Assembly (NCBI GenBank): GCA_900757025.1
Contig: CAAEMG010000129.1
Coordinates: 1 to 12,824, forward strand
Length of the DNA stretch: 12,824 nt
Reading direction: 5' to 3'
Source of the DNA: Clostridia bacterium
GTDB taxonomy: Bacteria > Bacillota > Clostridia > Lachnospirales > Anaerotignaceae
Positions 1-6,650 of this stretch are shown here, piece by piece (within the stretch, counting starts at the first letter, position 1; the number at the start of each line of letters is the position of its first letter). The notes beneath the pieces are model-generated. The model did no database searches and had not been told where the DNA came from. It saw only the letters and a list, made by a program, of their open reading frames with translations. A program made the translations under genes and the position numbers.

Positions 1-134
1 GCTATAATTGCATACAAGGCTGTAAACTGTATTTTTCTTTCCCTTTCAATCATATTGCTGTTTAAAACATTGGTTTCCATTATAAGCATAGCCATAATGC
101 AAAAGAATATAATGGCAGTATAATATTTAAACAT
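1..134 (-). CDS. N-terminal fragment of a membrane protein (partial at left edge)
   Basis: This is an open frame starting at ATG 134-132 and running off the left edge after 44 codons. The first residues are MFKYYTAIIFCIMAMLIMET, a hydrophobic segment typical of a first transmembrane helix. A polar stretch with NSNMIERERK follows, and then a second hydrophobic run begins (FTALYAII). The layout resembles the N-termini of multi-pass sensor domains ahead of GGDEF or histidine-kinase modules in Clostridia, but that is inference from pattern only and no catalytic domain is in the window. The upstream Shine-Dalgarno is weak (AAAAGAG on the minus strand). A TATAAT-like -10 at 189-184 has no good -35. 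It lies downstream of the aminotransferase terminator, so it is probably transcribed separately. Confidence 0.55.
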   Translation of the reverse strand, partial: MFKYYTAIIFFCIMAMLIMETNVLNSNMIERERKIQFTALYAII

Positions 135-237
135 ATCACAACTCTTTTCTATTCATATGAAAACAACTTTTCTTTCCGATACAATTATACTTCACAATCT
201 CAACAAAGAAAAGGGAAATTTTAACATTTTTTTCCTT

Positions 238-292
238 AAAAAAATCCTGTTTTAGCCATAAAACCATACATTCTATGCCAAAAACAGGATTT
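238..292 (-). terminator. Rho-independent terminator after the aminotransferase gene
   Basis: A perfect 12-bp inverted repeat (242-253 AAATCCTGTTTT with 281-292 AAAACAGGATTT) encloses a 27-nt loop. On the minus strand it is followed by a run of seven T (244-238). It begins 10 nt past the aminotransferase stop codon, so it most likely ends the sugar-acid transcript. The loop is long for a terminator but contains a minor CATA/TATG pairing that would shorten it. Confidence 0.75.
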
Positions 293-301
293 CGTTTGTT
301 T

Positions 302-1471
302 TTATTTAATTATTCCGCTGTTCTTTATTACCGAAACAAGCTCTTTCATTTCTTCAACCGTTTTTACAAGGGCAAATCTTACATATCCCTCTCCAAGGCT
401 TCCGAAAACACTTCCCGGAACACAGAAAACGCCGGTTTTGTCTATAAGTTCAAGAACAAACTTTTCGGAATTTGCGTATCCCTTTGGAAGAGGAGCCCAC
501 ACAAACATGGTTCCTTCGGAAACAGCGCCCTTCCAGCCGATTTCCGCAAGTCCGTCACAAAGAGCGTTTCTTCTGTCCTCATATTCTTGTCTGTGTCTTT
601 CAACGCTTGTCTGCGGGCCGTTAAGAGCAGCTATGGCAGCCTTCTGTATAGGCACGAAAATTCCGTAATCAATCTGTGAACGGAGTTTTTTAAACTGAGT
701 TATAAGGTCTTTGTTTCCTACTGCAAATGAAATTCTGCATCCTGTAAGGTTATATGATTTTGAAAGAGAATTAAATTCAATTCCAACTTCTTTTGCACCT
801 TCTATGCTGAGGAATGAAATTCCTTCTTTTCCGTCATACACAAGCTCGCTGTATGCGTTATCATGAAGAATTGCAATATTATATTTTTTTGCAAAAGCTA
901 TAAGTTTTTCATAAAAACTTTTTGGTGCTGTACGGCATATAGGGTTTGCAGGGTATGAAACAACCATTGCCTTTGCCTTTTTTGCCACATCTTCAGGTAT
1001 GGAGTCAAAATCTATAAGATAATTATTTTCTTCTCTAAGTTCATAATATTCTATTTTTGCATCATTAAGGAATGGGCCTATGCCAAATATAGGGTATCCT
1101 GGGTTTGGAACAAGAACAACATCACCTGGGTTACACAGAGTAAGAGCAACACGGCTTAAACCTTCCTGAGAACCATAAAGAGACATAATTTCGTCTTTTT
1201 CCAAATCAACTTTATATCTTCTTTTATACCATTTTTTAACGGCTTCCAAAAGTTCATCACTGTCGCTTATAGCATATTTATAGTTTTCAGTATGCTCTGC
1301 CGCCTCTATAAGAGCGTCCATAACGTGTCTATCGGGAACAAAATCCGGCGTTCCTACAGAAAGGTCATATACAGCCTTTCCTTCTTTATATCTTTCTTTT
1401 TTTATATTGGCAAGAGTGGTAAATATACCTTCTTCTATTTTACTCATTCTGTCAGCAAACTTAAATTCCAT
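302..1471 (-). CDS. Class I/II PLP-dependent aminotransferase (DapL/AlaT-like)
   Basis: This 389-residue fold-type I aminotransferase transfers an amino group between an amino acid and a 2-oxo acid in the cytoplasm; its substrate is not determined. Visible landmarks are the N-terminal DLSVGTPDF motif (about 36-44), NPGYP (123-127), HDNAYSEL (203-210) with the PLP-binding Asp204 and Tyr207, SLSKSYNLTG (235-244) with the Schiff-base Lys238, Arg246, and YVRFAL (363-368) with Arg365 as the carboxylate-binding arginine. Length fits the family. I chose ATG 1471 because AGGTATCTAT preceded by CGG forms a good ribosome binding site there. An in-frame extension to 1564 would read through a hairpin and is rejected. 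Odd points: the usual NPTG motif reads NPIC (176-179), and the usual TGWR reads TGCR. It is the last gene of the sugar-acid run, separated from pdxA2 by 100 bp holding a terminator-like hairpin. Its link to the pathway is therefore only positional. Confidence 0.85.
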   Translation of the reverse strand: MEFKFADRMSKIEEGIFTTLANIKKERYKEGKAVYDLSVGTPDFVPDRHVMDALIEAAEHTENYKYAISDSDELLEAVKKWYKRRYKVDLEKDEIMSLYGSQEGLSRVALTLCNPGDVVLVPNPGYPIFGIGPFLNDAKIEYYELREENNYLIDFDSIPEDVAKKAKAMVVSYPANPICRTAPKSFYEKLIAFAKKYNIAILHDNAYSELVYDGKEGISFLSIEGAKEVGIEFNSLSKSYNLTGCRISFAVGNKDLITQFKKLRSQIDYGIFVPIQKAAIAALNGPQTSVERHRQEYEDRRNALCDGLAEIGWKGAVSEGTMFVWAPLPKGYANSEKFVLELIDKTGVFCVPGSVFGSLGEGYVRFALVKTVEEMKELVSVIKNSGIIK

Positions 1472-1500
1472 ATAGATACCTCCGTTTAACATACGTTTAT

Positions 1501-1561
1501 ATAAAAAAACCTTTATGCCTTTATGAAAGATTTTTCTTACATAAAAAGCATAAAGGTTTTT
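1501..1561 (-). terminator. Terminator-like hairpin between pdxA2 and the aminotransferase
   Basis: A perfect 14-bp inverted repeat (1505-1518 with 1548-1561, core AACCTTTATGC / GCATAAAGGTT) starts 11 nt after the pdxA2 stop. The 29-nt loop can extend the stem with TTTATG/CATAAA (1520-1525, 1540-1545) and AAGA/TCTT. On the minus strand the 3' arm ends in a run of seven T (1509-1503). It looks like a rho-independent terminator, but it ends only about 30 nt before the aminotransferase ATG and 12 nt before its ribosome binding site, with no room for a promoter. It could be a leaky terminator or a processing and stability element that lowers aminotransferase expression relative to dtnK-pdxA2. Confidence 0.7.
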
Positions 1562-1571
1562 CATATTAAAA

Positions 1572-2573
1572 TCAAGCTCTGTTTACAAAGTTTGGAGAAT
1601 ATTTTGCTGCAAGAAGTATAGCTTCCACCATGCTTACTTCACTTACAATATTCTTTCCGGCAATATCAAATGCTGTTCCGTGGTCTACAGAAGTACGAAG
1701 AATAGGCATACCGCCTGTTATGGCTATTGTTCTTTCAAAGTCAAGTGTCTTTGTGGCAATATGTCCCTGGTCATGGTAAAGGCTGAGAACGCTGTTGTAT
1801 CTTCCCTGAAGAGCCTGATGGAATACAGAGTCGGCAGGAATAGGGCCTGCAACGTCATAACCCATTTTTTTAAGTTCTTCAACCGCAGGGGCAACTTCGT
1901 TTACTTCTTCCCAACCGAAAAGACCATGTTCTCCGCTGTGTGGGTTAAGGCCGGCAACAGCCATTGTCCCTCCTTCAACACCAAGCTGTTTAAGAACCTC
2001 TGTACATCTCTTAACGTAGTCGATAATTCTTTCTTTCTTTATCATATCGCAGGCTTCTCTAAGAGAAACGTGTCTTGTAAGGAAGAAAACTCTCATTCCT
2101 CTTACTTCAAACATTGTAAGAGGGTCTTCTGTGTTTGTAAGAGCACCGAAAATTTCGGTATGTCCTATATAATTAATTCCTGCTGCTCTTAAAGCCTCTT
2201 TGTTTATAGGTGTTGTTGCTACGGCATCAACTTTTCTTGCGTTTGCAAGCTCTATTGATTTTTTAATGTATTCAAAAGCAGCCTTGCCGCACATAGCCTG
2301 AACTTTGCCGTATTCAAAACTTGACATATCAATATTATCAAGGTCTATAAGGTTAAGTATATTTTCTTCATATACGCCCTCTTCCGGTTCGTTTATTACG
2401 TTTATTTTAAGATCTGCTCCACATACCTTTATAGCCTGTTCCATAATTTTTTTGTCGCCGACAACAACTGCTCTTGCCGCATCAAAAACTTCTTTTTTAG
2501 CTAAAGATTTAACTGTAATTTCAGGGCCTACGCCCGCTACATCTCCTATAGGTATTGCAATAAATGGTTTCAT
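1572..2573 (-). CDS. pdxA2: PdxA-family dehydrogenase, probable D-threonate 4-phosphate dehydrogenase (PdxA2)
   Basis: This 333-residue cytoplasmic member of the 4-hydroxythreonine-4-phosphate dehydrogenase family oxidises a 4-phospho hydroxy acid with NAD, followed by decarboxylation. The family core is complete: PIGDVAGVGPEIT at 8-20; INYIGHTE with His138 for substrate phosphate or hydroxyl contact; and the three divalent-metal histidines expected from PdxA structures, His168 (LTRHVS), His212 (NPHSGEHG) and His267 (YHDQGH). A strong GGGGAGGAA ribosome binding site precedes the ATG. It starts 18 bp after the DUF1537 kinase, so the two are co-transcribed. In this pairing the established role is PdxA2: D-threonate 4-phosphate to dihydroxyacetone phosphate plus CO2, rather than vitamin B6 synthesis. 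The alternative is true PdxA in pyridoxal phosphate synthesis, but no other pdx gene is nearby. Confidence 0.85.
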   Translation of the reverse strand: MKPFIAIPIGDVAGVGPEITVKSLAKKEVFDAARAVVVGDKKIMEQAIKVCGADLKINVINEPEEGVYEENILNLIDLDNIDMSSFEYGKVQAMCGKAAFEYIKKSIELANARKVDAVATTPINKEALRAAGINYIGHTEIFGALTNTEDPLTMFEVRGMRVFFLTRHVSLREACDMIKKERIIDYVKRCTEVLKQLGVEGGTMAVAGLNPHSGEHGLFGWEEVNEVAPAVEELKKMGYDVAGPIPADSVFHQALQGRYNSVLSLYHDQGHIATKTLDFERTIAITGGMPILRTSVDHGTAFDIAGKNIVSEVSMVEAILLAAKYSPNFVNRA

Positions 2574-2591
2574 ATATATTCCTCCCCAATA

Positions 2592-3905
2592 TTAATTGTT
2601 GTTAATTTTTCTGTTAAGATAGTTCATGCAGGCTCTGAGGGCATATCTGTCGCCCACCATACCGCCTTTTGTTATTATTTTAAGTCCGTTAAATTCACCT
2701 GTCATAAGTTCGCCGTGTGCCGCAAGAGGTGCAACGTCTTCAACAAGTTTTATTCCCGAAACTTTAAGTTTTCTGCATACGGCAACGGTAATGTCGCCTC
2801 CTGATGTATAAAGGGCTCTGAAGCCTTTTTCTCCTCTTAAAATCTTCTTTGTTATTTCCGCAAAGGAATCGTTCAGCATCTGGGAAACCCCTTCAACTGT
2901 AGTGTTGTAATATTCCATATAGGTTTTAAAGGAAATTCTTTTTGCGGGATAAATTCCGTCGCCTACAACAAGACACATTTCGTAATCATGACAGTTATAC
3001 AAAATTTCGTTTACAACTCTTGATATTTCCTTTTCACGTCTTTCAGGGCTTCTCAAAAATTCCTCCGATTCTGCATAAATACACAAAACCTTCGGCTGAT
3101 TTTCAAGAAATTCTTCAAGCTGACCTCTTGCCACGGCGTTTGTGGTTCCTATAACTCCCAAAACCTTTTTTATGCTCTTTTTTGCATTGTTGTTTGGAAC
3201 AAGCCTGCTTACAACAGTTGCCGTAAATGCACCGGGGTCTACAGCTATAAAGTTGACTCCGCTTTTAATAACAGCATTTGCAATAAGGTCCATGTCTTCC
3301 TGAGAAAGGCTGTCAAAAACAATAATTCTTTTGCCTTCTTCTTTATACAGCTTTATTTTGTCGGCTATATAATCTTCGCCATACATCATATCGTTTATTG
3401 TTATTGATGCTATATCATATTTGCTCTGCTTTTTAAAAAGCTTTTCAGGCTGAGGTGTATTTATTGAGCAAAGCGGGTCTGCCGCAGCCTCCGTTTTGTG
3501 TAAAGGAACGCCTTTAACCAAAACATATCCTCCGACAGTAACTCTTTCTGCCTGCGGAGCGCAAGGAACAACCATAGCTATTGCGTCGTTATTAAGCGCA
3601 TCAAGCATAGCGTCTGTTTCACTGCCAAGGTTTCCTCTTAAAGTTGTATCTATTCTTTTGGAATAAACTACAACTTCATCGTTTTTAAAAAATTCCGTTG
3701 CCGAAAATACAGCGTCGTATGCCGTTTTGGAATCAACAGAACGGCTGTTTGTGGGGTAAATTATACAGTCGCATTCAGGCATATTATTCAAATCTATGTC
3801 ATCTCTGTTTATAACTGCATATGTATCATATCCGTAACCGCTTATCATAACCCCAGTGGCATTTCCGCCTGTAAGGTCATCGGCAATAACAACACATTTG
3901 TGCAT
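2592..3905 (-). CDS. dtnK: DUF1537 four-carbon acid sugar kinase, probable D-threonate kinase
   Basis: This 437-residue member of the four-carbon acid sugar kinase family (DtnK/OtnK) phosphorylates a tetronate with ATP in the cytoplasm. The N-terminal substrate domain opens with CVVIADDLTGGNATGV (4-19), the family signature usually written IADDLTGAND. The C-terminal nucleotide-binding domain shows TSGGDITVAV, VEDVAPLAAHGELMTG and ITKGGMVGDRYAL near the end; the usual KSG of the last motif reads KGG. Length fits the family. ATG 3905 is chosen because GGGAGGG lies 8-14 nt upstream; an in-frame TTG at 3959 lacks a ribosome binding site. The gene follows its own consensus promoter (4046-4018) with about 105 nt of leader, and is followed after 18 bp by pdxA2. 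The pair indicates D-threonate use. Related family members act on 3-oxo-tetronates, so the exact substrate is inferred from the PdxA neighbour. Confidence 0.85.
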   Translation of the reverse strand: MHKCVVIADDLTGGNATGVMISGYGYDTYAVINRDDIDLNNMPECDCIIYPTNSRSVDSKTAYDAVFSATEFFKNDEVVVYSKRIDTTLRGNLGSETDAMLDALNNDAIAMVVPCAPQAERVTVGGYVLVKGVPLHKTEAAADPLCSINTPQPEKLFKKQSKYDIASITINDMMYGEDYIADKIKLYKEEGKRIIVFDSLSQEDMDLIANAVIKSGVNFIAVDPGAFTATVVSRLVPNNNAKKSIKKVLGVIGTTNAVARGQLEEFLENQPKVLCIYAESEEFLRSPERREKEISRVVNEILYNCHDYEMCLVVGDGIYPAKRISFKTYMEYYNTTVEGVSQMLNDSFAEITKKILRGEKGFRALYTSGGDITVAVCRKLKVSGIKLVEDVAPLAAHGELMTGEFNGLKIITKGGMVGDRYALRACMNYLNRKINNN

Positions 3906-4017
3906 ACTGAACCCTCCCGATTGTTCTGCAAATACATATAAATATATCCCCCAATACAATTATATATAACGCAGAAAAAAGAACTTTTTTTACCATCTGT
4001 AACATTCTTTCAATCTT

Positions 4018-4046
4018 ATTATATTCCTGCAAAGAGTTCATGTCAA
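4018..4046 (-). promoter_or_regulatory. Consensus sigma-A promoter of dtnK-pdxA2
   Basis: On the minus strand a perfect TTGACA (4046-4041) and a perfect TATAAT (4023-4018) are separated by exactly 17 nt. Transcription would start near 4011, giving a leader of about 105 nt before the dtnK ATG. A double consensus hit at ideal spacing is unlikely by chance. Such a strong core promoter for a catabolic gene suggests that control is by repression or by the adjacent inverted repeat. Confidence 0.85.
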
Positions 4047-4056
4047 ACAAAGACAC

Positions 4057-4078
4057 CCTAAAACTCCCATATTTTAGG
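4057..4078. promoter_or_regulatory. Candidate operator upstream of the dtnK promoter
   Basis: A perfect 7-bp inverted repeat, CCTAAAA (4057-4063) and TTTTAGG (4072-4078), has an 8-bp spacer. Its centre lies near -57 relative to the inferred transcription start, a typical place for an activator dimer. No regulator gene is in the window, so the binding protein is unknown. Being AT-rich, it could be a chance match. Confidence 0.35.
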
Positions 4079-4136
4079 CATTTCTTTTTTAACTGTTCTA
4101 ATGTTTGTTAGGTAATTTTTTTACGTTTTAACGCAA

Positions 4137-4166
4137 ATATAGGGTATTTCAATGAATACCCTATAT
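4137..4166 (-). terminator. Strong hairpin after the alcohol dehydrogenase gene, possible terminator
   Basis: A perfect 12-bp inverted repeat, ATATAGGGTATT (4137-4148) and AATACCCTATAT (4155-4166), has a 6-nt loop. It begins 50 nt past the stop codon of the alcohol dehydrogenase. Neither side has a proper U-tract: the minus strand continues TTGCGTT. It may terminate imperfectly, protect the transcript 3' end, or act as a protein-binding palindrome above the dtnK promoter. Confidence 0.5.
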
Positions 4167-4216
4167 AAATAAAATAAATATTGTATTTTTTTGTTAAAAT
4201 TTTATTTATTTTTTAA

Positions 4217-5395
4217 TTAAAGAGCTTTTCTGTATATAGCTTCCATATCAGCTTTGTGAAGAACATGAACAGAACCTAAATTATCTTTAGTTGCAAGGCT
4301 GCATTTTTCAGCCATTTCTTTTATCTGCTCTTCTGTAGGCTCATATCCGAGTTCTTTTATGCTTGTAGGCATTTTAATTGTTTTGTAGAAATCTTCAACG
4401 GCTTTTATGCCTTTTTCAATAATTTCTTCGTCGCTTCCGCTTTTTTCAACGCCCATTACATTTACCGCAAATTTAACAAATCTGTCGGGCTGATATTTAT
4501 ATACATATCTTGCCCAGCTTCCCCAAAGAGCCGCAAGACCTGCCGCATGGGCAACATCAAAAAGACCGCCAAGCTCATGCTCAAGTTTGTGTGTAGCCCA
4601 GTCGCCGCCGTCTGTGCCAAAACCAGTAAGGCCGTTATGCGAAAGGCTTCCTGCCCACATAACTTCTGCTCTTGCATTATAATCGTTTGGATTTTCGGCA
4701 AGCACAAGAGCATATTTCTTAACAGTTCTCATAAGATGTTCGGCTATTCCGTCTGTCATTTCCATGTTTTCCACATGGTTAAAATATCTTTCCATTGTGT
4801 GCATCATAATATCTACGCATCCGCAGGCTGTCTGGAAAGGAGGGAGAGTCATTGTAAGTTCAGGGTTAAGAGCCGCAAAAACAGGTCTGCACAGGTCGCT
4901 GTTGCATCCTCTTTTTATCCAGCCTTCTTCTTTTGTTATAACGGAAGAATTGCTCATTTCACTTCCCGTTGCAGCTATTGTAAGCACAACGCCTACCGGC
5001 ATACAAGCCTTCGGCACTCTTTTGAAATCATAAAAATCCCAAACATCGCCTTCGTTTGCACAGCCATAGCCTATAGCCTTTGCAGAGTCTATAACGCTTC
5101 CGCCGCCAACAGCAAGTATAAAATCAATTCCTTCTTTTTTAACAAGTTCTATGCCTTCATAAACCTTTGAAAGTCTTGGGTTTGGAACAACTCCGCCAAG
5201 AACGGCATATTCTATGTTCTCGGCATCAAGAGCTTTTTTAACTCTGTCCAAAAGACCGGTTCTTATAACACTTCCGCCGCCATAATGAATTAAAACCTTT
5301 TTTCCGCCTTTTTCTTTAACAAGTGAGCCAACCTGTTCTTCTGCGCCTTTTCCAAAAACAACCTTCGTAGGTGCATAATATACCGCAAGTGACAT
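4217..5395 (-). CDS. Iron-containing alcohol dehydrogenase (BDH/YqhD-like, group III)
   Basis: This 392-residue cytoplasmic group III alcohol dehydrogenase interconverts an alcohol and an aldehyde or ketone with NAD(P)H. The nucleotide-binding domain has GGGSVIDSAKAIG (about 98-110). The C-terminal helical domain has the metal ligands in the family pattern: Asp195 and His199 (VDIMMHTMER), His269 (WATHKLEH) and His283 (FDVAHAAG). The N-terminus (YYAPTKVVFGKGAEEQ) and TGSEMSNSSVIT most resemble butanol dehydrogenase and YqhD-type NADPH-dependent aldehyde reductases. ATG 5395 is preferred over an in-frame TTG at 5401 because GGGAG lies 9 nt upstream of the ATG but only 3 nt from the TTG. It follows the split dehydratase with a terminator-like hairpin between. 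It may reduce an aldehyde from that branch, but the true substrate cannot be read from the sequence. Confidence 0.88.
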   Translation of the reverse strand: MSLAVYYAPTKVVFGKGAEEQVGSLVKEKGGKKVLIHYGGGSVIRTGLLDRVKKALDAENIEYAVLGGVVPNPRLSKVYEGIELVKKEGIDFILAVGGGSVIDSAKAIGYGCANEGDVWDFYDFKRVPKACMPVGVVLTIAATGSEMSNSSVITKEEGWIKRGCNSDLCRPVFAALNPELTMTLPPFQTACGCVDIMMHTMERYFNHVENMEMTDGIAEHLMRTVKKYALVLAENPNDYNARAEVMWAGSLSHNGLTGFGTDGGDWATHKLEHELGGLFDVAHAAGLAALWGSWARYVYKYQPDRFVKFAVNVMGVEKSGSDEEIIEKGIKAVEDFYKTIKMPTSIKELGYEPTEEQIKEMAEKCSLATKDNLGSVHVLHKADMEAIYRKAL

Positions 5396-5424
5396 AAACA
5401 AATTCTCCCTTCAAAAATTCATTT

Positions 5425-5455
5425 AAAAAATGCGACATGAAAAAATCCATGCCGC
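5425..5455 (-). terminator. Rho-independent terminator-like hairpin between dehydratase and alcohol dehydrogenase genes
   Basis: On the minus strand, GCGGCATG (5455-5448), an 8-nt loop and CATGTCGC (5439-5432) form an 8-bp stem with one G-U pair. It is followed by ATTTTTT (5431-5425). It begins 20 nt past the dehydratase stop and ends about 30 nt before the alcohol dehydrogenase ATG. With no room for a promoter in between, it probably acts as a partial terminator that sets a gradient of expression. Confidence 0.75.
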
Positions 5456-5474
5456 AAATAAAAAATCCATTTAA

Positions 5475-6635
5475 TTAAATGAACTTGCAGATTCTCTGCA
5501 TTGAGCATTCGTTAAAGCCATAAGCCTCAGCTTTTGTAACTTTACCGTTGCAAACTTCCATCAATTCTTCAAAAAGTTTTTCGCCACACTGGTCTATTGT
5601 CATTTCACCGTCAATAACAACGCCTGCATTAAAGTCAATGTTATCTGTCATATGTTCATATGTTTTCTTGTTTCCTGTAACTTTGATAACAGGAGCGATA
5701 ATGTTTCCTGTAGGTGTTCCTCGTCCTGTTGTAAATATAATCACCTGACATCCGCCGGCAACCATAGCCATAACAGAAGCAACGTCAAAGCCCGGTGTAT
5801 CCATTATAAGAGCACCTTTCTTTGTAGGCATCTGTGCATAATCAAGAACTTCAACAATAGGTCTTGTACCGCCTTTATAAATGCAGCCAAGTGATTTTTC
5901 TTCGATTGTTGAAATGCCGCCCTCTTTGTTGCCCGGTGTAGGCTGGCCTGTTCTAAGGTTCTGGTTTACGTTTGCAAGATGTTCTTCAAGAGACTGGCAG
6001 ATACCTATAATCTGTTTTTTGATTTCAGGTGTTGCTGCTCTCTTTGCAAGAATATGCTCTGCACCGATAAATTCTGTTGTTTCGCTCATAACTGCTGAAC
6101 CGCCAAGGTCAACAATCATGTCGCTTACTTTACCGACAACAGGGTTTGCAGCAAGGCCGCTTGTAGCGTCTGAACCACCACATTCAAGGCCAAGGAAAAG
6201 CTCGCTTACAGGGAATTCTTCCTTAGGAACAAGTGAAGCTTCCTGAAGCATTTTTCTTGCTGCAATGGCAGCCTTATTGATTGTGTTTGTTGTGCCGCCT
6301 TCTTCCTGAATAACAAATACTTCAAGAGGTTTGTTTGTTTTCTTGAGTATTTCGGCTTTCATTTTGTCAGGTGTGCAACCTTCACATCCAAGGCCGATAA
6401 GTATTGTACCGTATATATTAGGGTTAGCTGCAAAGCCTGAATACATATCGTAACAAATTTTAAGGTTCTGTTCAACTTCTGAACAACCAGCCTGGTTGCT
6501 TACATAAATTGCGCCGTCTACAAGTTCTGCAACTTTACGGCAAGTTTCAGCAGAACAAACGCAAGTTGGAAGAATAAGAACCTTGTTTCTTATACCGACT
6601 TTTCCATCGGGTCTTTTATATCCTAAAAAATTCAT
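5475..6635 (-). CDS. Large subunit of a UxaA/GarD/SuyB-family dehydratase or lyase
   Basis: This 386-residue protein matches the C-terminal catalytic part of the altronate/galactarate dehydratase family. It opens with the family signature GYKRPDGKVGIRNKVLILPT (5-24). It continues with GLGCEGCTPD (about 82-91), FLGLECGGSDATSGLAANP (about 147-165), SETTEFIGAEHIL, GGISTIEEKSLGC, DTPGFDVASV and TTGRGTPTGN. Known members eliminate water from sugar acids (UxaA on D-altronate, GarD on galactarate) or sulfite from sulfolactate (SuyB), usually with a divalent metal. The start has a clear GGAGGTAAG ribosome binding site and lies 15 bp after the small subunit gene. The small SAF domain is encoded separately, as in SuyAB and in many clostridial two-gene UxaA pairs. 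The neighbouring tetronate kinase points to a sugar-acid substrate; sulfolactate is possible, but no sulfite-handling gene is seen. Confidence 0.85.
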   Translation of the reverse strand: MNFLGYKRPDGKVGIRNKVLILPTCVCSAETCRKVAELVDGAIYVSNQAGCSEVEQNLKICYDMYSGFAANPNIYGTILIGLGCEGCTPDKMKAEILKKTNKPLEVFVIQEEGGTTNTINKAAIAARKMLQEASLVPKEEFPVSELFLGLECGGSDATSGLAANPVVGKVSDMIVDLGGSAVMSETTEFIGAEHILAKRAATPEIKKQIIGICQSLEEHLANVNQNLRTGQPTPGNKEGGISTIEEKSLGCIYKGGTRPIVEVLDYAQMPTKKGALIMDTPGFDVASVMAMVAGGCQVIIFTTGRGTPTGNIIAPVIKVTGNKKTYEHMTDNIDFNAGVVIDGEMTIDQCGEKLFEELMEVCNGKVTKAEAYGFNECSMQRICKFI

Positions 6636-6650
6636 TTTTCTTACCTCCGC

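Larger units (their letters stand above)
3906..4216. other. Intergenic region between dtnK and the alcohol dehydrogenase gene
   Basis: These 311 bp hold no gene. They contain the dtnK leader (about 3906-4011), a consensus sigma-A promoter (4018-4046), an inverted repeat just upstream of it (4057-4078), a T-rich stretch (about 4112-4130) and a strong 12-bp hairpin (4137-4166) after the alcohol dehydrogenase. I recognise no riboswitch in the leader. Confidence 0.7.

Noticed and set aside
275..679. Plus-strand open frames opposite the minus-strand metabolic genes, including 4547-5170 and 1680-2192
   Set aside because: They are antisense shadows of clear enzymes, with low-complexity or Cys/Phe/Ser-rich translations and no ribosome binding sites.
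1472..1564. A 31-residue N-terminal extension of the aminotransferase
   Set aside because: It is translated from a terminator-like hairpin, has no family similarity, and a good ribosome binding site serves the internal ATG at 1471.
3906..3959. An upstream TTG start for dtnK
   Set aside because: It has no ribosome binding site. The family N-terminus begins right after ATG 3905, which has GGGAGGG in place.
3906..4011. A riboswitch in the dtnK leader
   Set aside because: The roughly 105-nt leader shows no conserved aptamer motif that I recognise and no terminator before the ribosome binding site.
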